NCBI GenBank assembly: GCA_013215515.1
Contig: JABSPC010000031.1
Coordinates: 1-8,054 of the forward strand
Length of the DNA stretch: 8,054 bases
Origin: Crocinitomicaceae bacterium
Lineage (GTDB): Bacteria > Bacteroidota > Bacteroidia > Flavobacteriales_D > Crocinitomicaceae
Direction of reading: 5' to 3'
Part shown: positions 1 through 6,510 of the stretch, one piece after another
Numbering within the stretch: position 1 is the stretch's first letter
Layout of the letters: every line of letters starts with the position of its first letter
Program-made: the position numbers and the translations under genes
The notes under the pieces: model-generated
The model's database searches: none
What the model saw: the letters and a program-made list of their open reading frames with translations, nothing else
Told to the model about the DNA's origin: nothing

Positions 1-633
1 GACTTAGCAAAAATGGATGAAATTTGTGCATTGGCTGATAAATATGATGCATTGGTGATGTCAGATGAATGCCACTCTGCTGGATTTATCGGAAAAACAG
101 GTCGTGGTGTTCCAGAACATTTCGGTGTACAAGATAAAGTAGACATCATAACCGGAACATTAGGTAAAGCATTAGGCGGTGCAATGGGCGGTTATACAAC
201 AGGTCCAAAAGAAATCATCGACATGCTTCGTCAAAAGTCTCGACCTTACTTATTCTCTAACTCATTGGCTCCATCAATTGTTGGTGCGTCAATTAAAGTG
301 TTTGATATTTTGAGTTCTACAACTGAGCTTAGAGATACACTAGAGGTAAATACGAAATACTTCAAGGATCAAATAGTTGCAGCAGGTTTTGACATCAAAC
401 CAGGTGATTCGCCAATTGTTCCAATTATGTTGTACGATGCAGCTTTGTCTCAAAAATTCGCAGATAAATTATTGGAAGAAGGGATTTACGCAATTGGATT
501 CTTCTACCCTGTTGTAGCTAAAGGTGCGGCTAGAATTCGTACTCAAATATCTGCAGCGCACTCTAAAGCTGATTTAGACAAAGCAGCTGCGGCATTTATA
601 AAGATCGGTAAGGAACTTGGCGTAATCGACTAA
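1..633 (+). CDS. kbl: Glycine C-acetyltransferase (2-amino-3-ketobutyrate CoA ligase), C-terminal part
   Basis: This is a PLP enzyme of the alpha-oxoamine synthase family. It converts 2-amino-3-oxobutyrate plus CoA to glycine and acetyl-CoA, the second step of threonine breakdown via threonine dehydrogenase, in the cytoplasm. The reading frame is open from base 1, so the gene starts upstream; 210 residues are present of about 400 usual. Visible marks, counted from base 1: SDECHSAGF with Asp22 (pyridine-nitrogen partner) and His25, then TGTLGKALGGAMGGY with the Schiff-base Lys56 (codon 166-168), then SRPYLFSNSLAP, a very Kbl-like stretch. The C-terminus has the family's YAIGFFYPVV and ARIRTQISAAHS segments. 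The start codon lies outside the window. The GNAT gene follows after one base, so the two are probably co-transcribed. Related 8-amino-7-oxononanoate or serine palmitoyl synthases are less likely because the RPYLFSNSLAP and GTLGKALGGA segments match Kbl closely. Confidence 0.95.
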   Translation, partial: DLAKMDEICALADKYDALVMSDECHSAGFIGKTGRGVPEHFGVQDKVDIITGTLGKALGGAMGGYTTGPKEIIDMLRQKSRPYLFSNSLAPSIVGASIKVFDILSSTTELRDTLEVNTKYFKDQIVAAGFDIKPGDSPIVPIMLYDAALSQKFADKLLEEGIYAIGFFYPVVAKGAARIRTQISAAHSKADLDKAAAAFIKIGKELGVID

Positions 634-634
634 T

Positions 635-1138
635 ATGATCTCTAAAGGAGAATTACACGAATTAGATAGTATTCTGGAGCTGACTCGGGCTTGCGGTAAA
701 CACATGCGCGATAATGGAATTGATCAATGGGATGAAAATTATCCCGATCGAGATAGTCTGTTAAACGATCTCAATACTGAAACCCTTTTCGCTTATAGAG
801 AAAATAGTGTCATTTTGGGAATTGTGGTTCTTAACGAATCGCAAGATGAAGAATATGCTGAAATCAAGTGGTCAACAAGTGATGCAGATAGAAATATTGT
901 AGTTCACAGATTAGCAGTTCAACCAGATCAACAAGGGAAAGGAATTGCACGTAAAATAATGGACTTTGCTGAAGTACATGCTAAAGATCAGGGCTACGAC
1001 GCGATTCGATTGGATACTTTTAGTCAGAACCCTAGAAATCAGAAATTTTATACGAACCGAGGATACAACGACTTGGGCCCCGTTTATTTAAAATACAAAA
1101 AGGACCATCCGTATTATTGCTACGAGATGTTACTTTAA
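635..1138 (+). CDS. GNAT-family N-acetyltransferase
   Basis: This is a 167-residue protein of the Gcn5-related acetyltransferase fold, which moves an acetyl group from acetyl-CoA to an amine; the substrate cannot be told from sequence. The acetyl-CoA binding motif A is clear: the beta-strand VHRLAVQP (residues 90-97) followed by the pyrophosphate loop QGKGIA (100-105, pattern Q-x-x-G-x-A) and the helix ARKIMDFAEVHA. Motif B follows as IRLDTFSQNPRNQKFYTNRGY, with the family's N-x-x-x-x-x-F-Y and G-Y/F pattern. The ATG lies one base after the kbl stop (TAATATG), which favours stop-start translational coupling; a purine-rich AAAGGAG lies inside the coding region just after the start and cannot serve this ATG. 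The 3' end overlaps the convergent lipoprotein gene by 4 bases. A role tied to Kbl is only suggested by position. Confidence 0.9.
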   Translation: MISKGELHELDSILELTRACGKHMRDNGIDQWDENYPDRDSLLNDLNTETLFAYRENSVILGIVVLNESQDEEYAEIKWSTSDADRNIVVHRLAVQPDQQGKGIARKIMDFAEVHAKDQGYDAIRLDTFSQNPRNQKFYTNRGYNDLGPVYLKYKKDHPYYCYEMLL

Positions 1139-1863
1139 TTTTGGATTGCCCAAGAACCAACGTTCAATGTTGTATACCCAAAGGATAAACTAATCCACCC
1201 TAATTTTACTCCGTCTGAAGTATATAATTTAAATCCAAGATAAGATTTGTCAAAAGGAGCGCAGTCCCTGTAGTGATTAATCAAATCATAATAAGTGTAT
1301 CCTTGAAGCACCAAGCCAGTAGGTTCGAACGAAGAAGTGCTTTGTTCAAAAAATGGCATTGAGACTTCTAAAAACTCCTCTTCCGTGGAGATTTGAGCAG
1401 ATTCTAGATCCCCAACAAGTTTTAATTTCTTTTGAATTGAATGAATTGTATAGTTTGACGATTCCATTTTGCACGAATATGTTAAAGCGTGAATGTTAAC
1501 ATTATTTCCTTGTGGATCAACAGACCACAGCGTTGTTTCATGAACAAAAGTTGTATCCAAAATTGATTTCACTCTGACCTTACAACTTGTATGCAAACTC
1601 TTAATCCAAGGATCTACAAGTGTTCCACTTCCTGGCACCCCCTGGTCGCAACCCAATCTTAAATCCAACACCCCATTACCATCTAGATCTAGATCAATAT
1701 GATTTGAGGCACTGATAGAACTACTTATTAACTGATACACTTTTGTATGAGCCAAATCCGTTTCATCGCCCGCTAATATGAACGATGCTCGAGTCGTCGG
1801 TTGCTCTTTTTGACAAGAACCAAGAAGCCATAATCCGAGGAAAAGAAGAATGAATGTTCTCAT
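1135..1863 (-). CDS. Uncharacterised lipoprotein with a DxDxDG-type loop
   Basis: I do not recognise this 242-residue protein. It starts with a clear lipoprotein signal: MR, a hydrophobic stretch, then the lipobox LLGSC with the lipid-carrying cysteine at residue 17, followed by QKEQ, which predicts membrane anchoring on the periplasmic side or export to the surface. After it, residues 57-67 read DLDLDGNGVLD, a spacing of acidic residues like calcium-binding loops seen in many Bacteroidota exported proteins; calcium binding is inference. Several further cysteines (in GCDQG, TSCKVR, YSCKME, RDCAPF) could form disulfides. The rest looks beta-rich, with no catalytic motif that I can name. It lies 58 bases downstream of the ChaN-like gene on the same strand, so the two may be co-transcribed. 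Its stop overlaps that of the convergent GNAT gene. Confidence 0.8.
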   Translation of the reverse strand: MRTFILLFLGLWLLGSCQKEQPTTRASFILAGDETDLAHTKVYQLISSSISASNHIDLDLDGNGVLDLRLGCDQGVPGSGTLVDPWIKSLHTSCKVRVKSILDTTFVHETTLWSVDPQGNNVNIHALTYSCKMESSNYTIHSIQKKLKLVGDLESAQISTEEEFLEVSMPFFEQSTSSFEPTGLVLQGYTYYDLINHYRDCAPFDKSYLGFKLYTSDGVKLGWISLSFGYTTLNVGSWAIQN

Positions 1864-1921
1864 GGAATAAGTATTAGACTTAAAAAAGCATCAACATTTA
1901 TGCCAATAGTTACCTGATATT

Positions 1922-2776
1922 TTAATACGTAGTCGTCATATCAACATCAACGCAGATAATAAAATCGGCCTTACCTTTGTTCTCTTTTTCGAGTTTGTGG
2001 ATGTTTTCTTGAGTGACCGTTGAAATCGTTCCGTAGTTCAAATCTGGTTTTTGATCTTTCAAATACCACAAAATTCCTTCATCGAAATCAGAATGAAACG
2101 AACCATTAAAATGCAAAAATAAATGATCCAAATTATACGTTTTTAAAATGAAATGAGCCATTGTTGCATCTTTGATTGCTTGCGCCATAACAAGTTCTGG
2201 ACTACCATGGTCGCCCATCATTTCTAAAATGACTTTATATTGAGGGAGTTCGGAATCAAATTTAATTGGAAGTGGTGCTATCCAAGCTTTTTCTTCAGTG
2301 CTTAGTGAATCTAAAGCCATTAGTCCGCCTTTTTTGTAAACATCACTCGCATACTTCCGTGGAATATTCGTAGCTGTAAAATTAAGTTGGTGATCTCTCG
2401 CATAATGAAGAAGTGGCGCATAATCCGTTTCATAGTTCGTCCACAATCGAGCTGTTGAATCAAATTCTTTGGCGTCGATAGTTCCGTTCAAATAGGAATT
2501 CACTTGTTCTTGGTTATCGGTTTCGAACATCTCTGCTCCTAGTACCAAGTTCTTCTTTTTGTCAATGTCTTTTGTCAGTTCCAGTTGCAACCAATGCGCA
2601 ATCGCACAATTGTGTTCTTCTCCAAAGAGTACAATATTCTTTTCAAGGAGCGACTTAAGCATAGAAGCATACGTCACTTGTTTCCCTTTTGAATTGTAAA
2701 TTTTATAAGGTGATTTATCCTGAGAAAACGAAAGCGATGATAGAATCAATACGCTGAAGAGAAGTAGATTTTTCAT
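1922..2776 (-). CDS. ChaN-like secreted protein (haem-binding uptake, Tiki superfamily)
   Basis: This 284-residue protein belongs to the ChaN / Cofac_haem_bdg family, whose Campylobacter member is a lipoprotein that binds stacked haem and is linked to iron uptake. Residues 1-18 are a typical signal peptide (MKN, hydrophobic core, then SFS with likely cleavage before Gln19). There is no lipobox cysteine, so this copy is probably soluble in the periplasm rather than lipid-anchored. Family landmarks in order: IVLFGEEHNCAIAHW (Gly52-Glu53-Glu54-His55, His61), LGAEMFE (Glu82, Glu85), LWTNYETDYAPLL (111-123), NIPRKYAS (137-144), MAQAIKDATMA, and HFNGSFHSDFDEGI near the C-terminus. Length is normal for the family. 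Haem binding is family knowledge, not visible here; no TonB receptor or haem gene is adjacent. The ATG at 2776 is chosen because the signal peptide begins there. A lipoprotein gene follows on the same strand. Confidence 0.85.
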   Translation of the reverse strand: MKNLLLFSVLILSSLSFSQDKSPYKIYNSKGKQVTYASMLKSLLEKNIVLFGEEHNCAIAHWLQLELTKDIDKKKNLVLGAEMFETDNQEQVNSYLNGTIDAKEFDSTARLWTNYETDYAPLLHYARDHQLNFTATNIPRKYASDVYKKGGLMALDSLSTEEKAWIAPLPIKFDSELPQYKVILEMMGDHGSPELVMAQAIKDATMAHFILKTYNLDHLFLHFNGSFHSDFDEGILWYLKDQKPDLNYGTISTVTQENIHKLEKENKGKADFIICVDVDMTTTY

Positions 2777-2855
2777 ACTTGTGGATTGAATAGTTCCGAG
2801 TAAAGATACGGAATCATAGATGAAATTTCCTCTCTATAGCTAGAGTTTGCAATGC

Positions 2856-2879
2856 CACAAAGACGCAAGGACACAATTT
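2856..2879. repeat. Short degenerate 8-base tandem repeat in the spacer
   Basis: Three consecutive 8-base units read CACAAAGA, CGCAAGGA and CACAATTT, the last one decayed. They sit in the 209-base spacer between the ChaN-like gene (minus) and the broken lipoprotein gene (plus). Similar CACAAAGACGCAA-like strings occur as scattered intergenic repeats in some bacterial genomes; whether this belongs to such a family cannot be told from one copy. The rest of the spacer holds a small hairpin (CTCTA-TAGC-TAGAG, about 2833-2846) and no gene that I can support. Confidence 0.35.
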
Positions 2880-2985
2880 AACATGGATGTTGAAAGGCAC
2901 AAGCAGACCTTAAGTCCTACAAAAACTCCATTCTCGAAAGATAGGTATTGAGTTAATGGGTATATTGAAGTTCTTTGAAGTAGAT

Positions 2986-3543
2986 ATGAAACAATTCATT
3001 TCCTTTCTAATCATAACTGTTCTCCTTTCTTCATGTGGGACCAGTTCCTCATTCTCAAAACGAAAGCATCTCAAAGATCATTTTTGGAAGAAGTCGGGAA
3101 TGAAAACCGGAACTGAAAAGCACGATATTTCAGAAACTTAGAATACCTTCTTTGTTGATGGTCAAGATGAGCTTGAAGCGATTGAAAAGCCGGTTGTCCT
3201 TGAAGAATAGAAGGAGTCCAATGCATCAAATGAAGTCTCTTATCTTAAGGTGCAGCCTAATCAATCAAGGACTGTAGCAGAAGATAGTGATGATCCAATT
3301 GAAGAAACAAGGAGCACAATAGAAGAATCTCAAATACGAGACAATCAAACTTCAACTTCGAAAAACACGAGTCCACGATCAAAAATGAATCGCTCAGTTG
3401 GCGTCCTTGTTACGTGGTTAATCATGGGTGTTTTAGGCTTGTTATTTTTACTATTATGCTTTATATTAGCGGCTTTAGACGCAGTTGGCATTTGGATGCT
3501 AATTCTAGGCCTTAGCTTAATTGGCGTTTTGTTCTGGCATTAA
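2986..3543 (+). pseudogene. Small lipoprotein / two-helix membrane protein gene split by two in-frame TAG codons
   Basis: One frame runs from ATG 2986 to TAA 3541-3543, interrupted only by TAG at 3139-3141 and TAG at 3208-3210. The first 51 codons give a lipoprotein signal (MKQFISFLIITVLLSSCGTS, lipobox LSSC) followed by a basic stretch FSKRKHLKDHFWKK. This resembles the KRKY-x-KG motif near the mature end of small Bacteroidota lipoproteins, from memory. The 22 codons between the stops are acidic (DGQDELEAIEKP). The last 110 codons give a polar acidic linker and then two hydrophobic segments (about 3403-3474 and 3484-3534). The last part has no ATG start before 3385 (only GTG 3250), so it is better read as the tail of the same gene than as an independent one. 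An upstream ATG at 2956 is in frame, but 2986 puts the signal peptide at the N-terminus. Function unknown. Readthrough instead of decay is possible but less likely. Confidence 0.6.
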
Positions 3544-3606
3544 TCATTTTTATAATTGCAATGAACCATTTTACTAAAGACCAATAAATTATAGATTTTT
3601 GGTTCG

Positions 3607-5151
3607 CTAACGCAATTCTTGTCTCGCTCGAATAATTTTTTCCACAGGAACGTTCTCTATTCTGCTGGTTAACCAAGAGATGAGATCCAAATACAAAAGC
3701 GGTCTCCTTTCAAAAGGATCATCAAAAATTGAAACCAAGTCCTCTTTTAGAGCAACGAAGTGCGCTCCAACTTCCTCTTTCCGCACATTTGCCGTTGTAC
3801 GAATAAATCCAATAATTGCTTCTTGAACTTTTTGTAAATCTCCGTATTTAATCAAAAATCGATAGGTGCTTTTCAATTGGTATTCAACCAAGTCATCATT
3901 CCCCAACTCGTAGTGGGCCACCAAATTCAGAACTCTGGCGAAACACTGGACGTCCTGCTTCAAGTACTTTTCCTTCACGTCAGAATGGATAATTTTATTC
4001 AGGTGAACAATGCAGTTCTTGAAGTCATCGGCGCCAAAATAGAGACAGGCTATTTTGTAATTGAACACTTGAATTCTATTTTGATCCAAGTAACCATCAT
4101 TCGCTTCTAACCACTCTTTGAGTTCAAGAATAAATGTTTCGTTTCCTCTAAATTGGCCGGCTAGGAAACGCTGATTGAGCTCCGCCATGTTTTTGTAAAC
4201 GTCAATCAACATCAAGGTATTATGATCGAATTCAGATTTTCGCTCTTCAATAAAGGTTTTAAATCCACCATACATTTCATTGAACTGTCGCGGTTTATTC
4301 GAATAAAACAAGGCGGACAAAGCGTTGTGCATTCCTTTCAAATAAAAGATCGGGTCTCTACTTAAAAGAATGTCTTTTGACTGAACAAGATTAATCCAAT
4401 CAGAAGCGTGGCGGTAACACAAAGCAAAATTCTGTGTGATAAAATAATACCACGTATAAGCCATATGTCGGTATACCCGACCTTGCATAGACCCCGCTTC
4501 TTCAACTAAATGTTCCGTTTGTTCTTTAAAAAATGCCTCTACTTTTTTGAATTGGTTTTGGTTCTTTACGTGTCCATATTTTAAGTAATAATCATAGAGC
4601 AAAAGCGCAATGTTCGACCAATTATCTCGAGCATCCAGTTGACTTCGAAGTTTAACATTCATCAATACAATATCGGAGGCTCTATTCTCACCGCTGTCTG
4701 TTACGTAAAACAATTCAAGTCGTCGTTCCATCTCAATAATGGCGTGTAGTGATAAGTCGTCTTCCATACTTTCCGCGTACACTCGAGCACGTTTCAATTG
4801 CTCTAAACTTTGCAAATACAAGCCTTTCGAATACAAGACGTTGGCAAAGCTCAAAAGTTCATGAATCTTAACTGAGGAATCATTTCGATGCAATAAGCGC
4901 AAACTGATTAACAATTGCTCATATAAATGTGACTTCAAATTTGAGATTGCACTAATACTTGTTCCAGAAAAATTGCCTCTTATTTTTTCAGAATTATATG
5001 TCGATTGTTTGTCCAACAAATCGAATAAGGTCAAGAATTTAATGTCCTTTTCACCAAAATTTCGCTTGGCGTACGATCGAAAATGTCGTTTCTCCGCTTT
5101 TGAAAGAGAATGAATTAATAAATATAGAGCATTTGTATTCGACTTGGACAT
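3607..5151 (-). CDS. Uncharacterised helical (TPR-like) Bacteroidota protein
   Basis: This 514-residue protein looks almost wholly alpha-helical, with no signal peptide and no transmembrane segment, so it is probably cytoplasmic. The N-terminus has a compact motif SLSKAEKRHFRSYAKR (about residues 15-30), followed by FLTLFDLLDKQ. I associate this arrangement with a conserved hypothetical family of Bacteroidota, from memory only. The middle has TPR-like helix pairs, such as LLSFANVLYSKGLYLQSLEQLKRARVYAE and KIACLYFGADDFKNCIVHLNKII with the A/G-x-x-Y/F spacing of tetratricopeptide helices. The repeats are too diverged for me to count. No catalytic motif is visible, and a protein-binding scaffold role is inference. 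It ends with TAG and is transcribed divergently from the leuA leader region; its start is about 156 bases from the chosen leuA start. It converges on the broken lipoprotein gene, with a 63-base gap holding no strong terminator. Confidence 0.8.
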   Translation of the reverse strand: MSKSNTNALYLLIHSLSKAEKRHFRSYAKRNFGEKDIKFLTLFDLLDKQSTYNSEKIRGNFSGTSISAISNLKSHLYEQLLISLRLLHRNDSSVKIHELLSFANVLYSKGLYLQSLEQLKRARVYAESMEDDLSLHAIIEMERRLELFYVTDSGENRASDIVLMNVKLRSQLDARDNWSNIALLLYDYYLKYGHVKNQNQFKKVEAFFKEQTEHLVEEAGSMQGRVYRHMAYTWYYFITQNFALCYRHASDWINLVQSKDILLSRDPIFYLKGMHNALSALFYSNKPRQFNEMYGGFKTFIEERKSEFDHNTLMLIDVYKNMAELNQRFLAGQFRGNETFILELKEWLEANDGYLDQNRIQVFNYKIACLYFGADDFKNCIVHLNKIIHSDVKEKYLKQDVQCFARVLNLVAHYELGNDDLVEYQLKSTYRFLIKYGDLQKVQEAIIGFIRTTANVRKEEVGAHFVALKEDLVSIFDDPFERRPLLYLDLISWLTSRIENVPVEKIIRARQELR

Positions 5152-5160
5152 GTGAATAAT

Positions 5161-5214
5161 ATGTTAATTAATACACTTTTAGCCAGTAGGTTAAGATGTA
5201 ATTGTATTGCTTAA
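5161..5214 (+). promoter_or_regulatory. Candidate leucine-rich leader peptide ORF upstream of leuA
   Basis: ATG 5161 opens a 17-codon ORF reading MLINTLLASRLRCNCIA, ending in TAA 5212-5214. It has four Leu codons (positions 2, 6, 7 and 11) and two Ile codons. The left arm of the inverted repeat at 5190-5224 falls on codons 10-13, and the stop lies in the loop. This is the layout expected of a transcription attenuator for a leucine operon. Against it: the ORF is short, TTA codons are frequent in AT-rich DNA, no Shine-Dalgarno is seen, and any promoter would have to lie inside the divergent gene that starts at 5151. Confidence 0.25.
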
Positions 5215-5237
5215 ACATCTTAACACACCCATTTTTT
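5190..5237 (+). terminator. Hairpin plus T-run before leuA: attenuator-like terminator or operator dyad
   Basis: Bases 5190-5199 (GTTAAGATGT) and 5215-5224 (ACATCTTAAC) are a perfect 10-bp inverted repeat with a 15-base loop. After a 7-base gap a run of six T follows (5232-5237). The order stem then T-run fits a rho-independent terminator for plus-strand transcripts, but the stem has only three G-C pairs and the gap is longer than usual. Because it lies between divergent genes, it does not end any gene, so it would be an attenuator or, equally well, a protein-binding dyad controlling one or both promoters. Confidence 0.35.
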
Positions 5238-5263
5238 AATTTCTATTCGGTTCAGAACCAATA

Positions 5264-5271
5264 TAGATTTG
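5264..5271 (+). promoter_or_regulatory. Bacteroidota-type -7 promoter element for leuA
   Basis: TAGATTTG matches the Bacteroidota -7 consensus TAnnTTTG at every fixed position. It lies 36 bases before the chosen leuA start TTG 5308, which would give a leader of roughly 30 bases. No clear TTG -33 element is present at the expected distance (about 5238-5246). If it is real, the TTG at 5269 lies inside the promoter and cannot be the start codon. Confidence 0.4.
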
Positions 5272-5307
5272 AATCGACAATGCAACATTAACAAGAAAAT
5301 CGAGATT

Positions 5308-6510
5308 TTGAAAGAACACGTTGAAATATTTGACACAACCTTGCGAGATGGAGAGCAAGTTCCCGGATGTAAATTATCCATTTCACAGAAAGTTGAGATT
5401 GCCAAAGAGCTTGAAATTCTTGGCGTTGATGTCATTGAAGCAGGATTTCCGATATCAAGTCCAGGTGATTTTGAAGCGGTACATCAAATTGCTACTGTGC
5501 TCAAAGACACGACCATCTGCGCATTGTCAAGAGCCATTGAAACGGACATAGAATCTGCAGGAGCGGCGCTTAAAAATGCTTCGAATGGAAGAATTCATAC
5601 CGGAATCGGCACTTCAGATTTTCACATCTTGCAAAAATTGAATTCAAACCGTCAGGACATTATTGAACGTGGGATTAAAGCGGTCAAGTATGCTAGAAAC
5701 TTATGCTCCGAAGTAGAATTCTACGCCGAAGATGCGGGAAGAACTGACAATGATTTTCTTGCGCGAGTAGTCGAAAAAATGATCACTGCCGGTGCAACAA
5801 TTATCAATATTCCAGACACAACAGGATATTGTTTACCACATCAGTATGGAGAAAAGATCGCCTACTTGATGAACAACGTTTCAAATATTGACAAAGCAAT
5901 TCTATCCACGCATTGCCACAACGATCTTGGTTTAGCAACGGCGAACAGTATTGCTGGAGTTCAGGCAGGTGCTCGACAAGTTGAATGCACAATCAACGGT
6001 GTTGGTGAACGTGCAGGAAATACTTCGCTTGAAGAAGTTGTTATGATTTTACGCCAACATGACCACATTCAATTGAACACGAATATTCAAACGGAGCAGT
6101 TGACCCATATCTCTCGCATTGTAGAGTCGGAAATGAATATGCCAGTTCAGCGCAACAAAGCTATCGTAGGCGAAAATGCCTTCTCGCACTCTTCTGGAAT
6201 TCATCAAGACGGTGTGATAAAGAGCAGAGAAACGTATGAAATCATTGACCCAAAGGATGTCGGTGCAGGCGATTCACAAATAATTCTGACAGCAAGGAGT
6301 GGTCGTGCTGCATTGAAATATAGAGCTAAGCTTCTAAAAATTGATTTGAATACGGATCAATTGAACCTCGCCTACGATCACTTTTTACAACTCGCTGATC
6401 GGGTGACACAAATCAACGATTACCAATTGAAAGAATTACTAAACAAGGAAGTTTTATGCCACGTACGAAAATTGATAAAATCTGGGATCAACACATTGTT
6501 AAGTCTGTGA
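5308..6510 (+). CDS. leuA: 2-isopropylmalate synthase, short form without the regulatory domain
   Basis: LeuA condenses acetyl-CoA with 2-oxoisovalerate to 2-isopropylmalate, the first committed step of leucine synthesis. With the start at TTG 5308 the protein has 400 residues and a DRE-TIM barrel: [10 protein letters not shown] (8-17, metal ligand Asp14), STHCHNDLG (His202, His204), GVGERAGN (Asn238). These positions equal those I remember for E. coli LeuA, which supports this start. After the linker ([52 protein letters not shown]) the protein ends, where E. coli LeuA (about 520 residues) continues into the leucine-binding domain. No ATG exists in frame between the upstream stop at 5221 and the catalytic core; TTG 5269 or an ATT/ATC codon are alternatives. 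The last 55 bases overlap leuC. Homocitrate or citramalate synthase is unlikely given the leuCD neighbours. Confidence 0.93.
   Translation: MKEHVEIFDTTLRDGEQVPGCKLSISQKVEIAKELEILGVDVIEAGFPISSPGDFEAVHQIATVLKDTTICALSRAIETDIESAGAALKNASNGRIHTGIGTSDFHILQKLNSNRQDIIERGIKAVKYARNLCSEVEFYAEDAGRTDNDFLARVVEKMITAGATIINIPDTTGYCLPHQYGEKIAYLMNNVSNIDKAILSTHCHNDLGLATANSIAGVQAGARQVECTINGVGERAGNTSLEEVVMILRQHDHIQLNTNIQTEQLTHISRIVESEMNMPVQRNKAIVGENAFSHSSGIHQDGVIKSRETYEIIDPKDVGAGDSQIILTARSGRAALKYRAKLLKIDLNTDQLNLAYDHFLQLADRVTQINDYQLKELLNKEVLCHVRKLIKSGINTLLSL

Noticed and set aside
2801..2808. Minus-strand TATCTTTA as a promoter for the ChaN-like gene
   Set aside because: One mismatch to TAnnTTTG at a key base and no TTG -33 element upstream; likely chance in AT-rich DNA.
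3139..3210. Global reassignment of TAG as a sense codon
   Set aside because: TAG ends the intact 514-residue gene next door, and TAA and TGA end the other genes, so TAG works as a normal stop in this genome.
3563..3605. Inverted repeat GAACCA / TGGTTC between the convergent genes as a terminator
   Set aside because: Only 6 bp with a 31-base loop and no well-placed T-run; too weak to call.
3877..4110. Plus-strand open frame of 77 codons inside the 514-residue gene
   Set aside because: It lies wholly antisense to a well-supported coding region and resembles no protein; a shadow frame.
5269..5307. TTG 5269 as the leuA start, adding 13 residues
   Set aside because: It coincides with the TAnnTTTG element, adds an N-terminus not usual for LeuA as I remember it, and TTG 5308 fits the family numbering better; it cannot be excluded from sequence alone.
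5220..5435. Minus-strand open frame of 71 codons across the leuA start
   Set aside because: It covers the leuA promoter region and the conserved leuA N-terminus in antisense; no recognisable protein.
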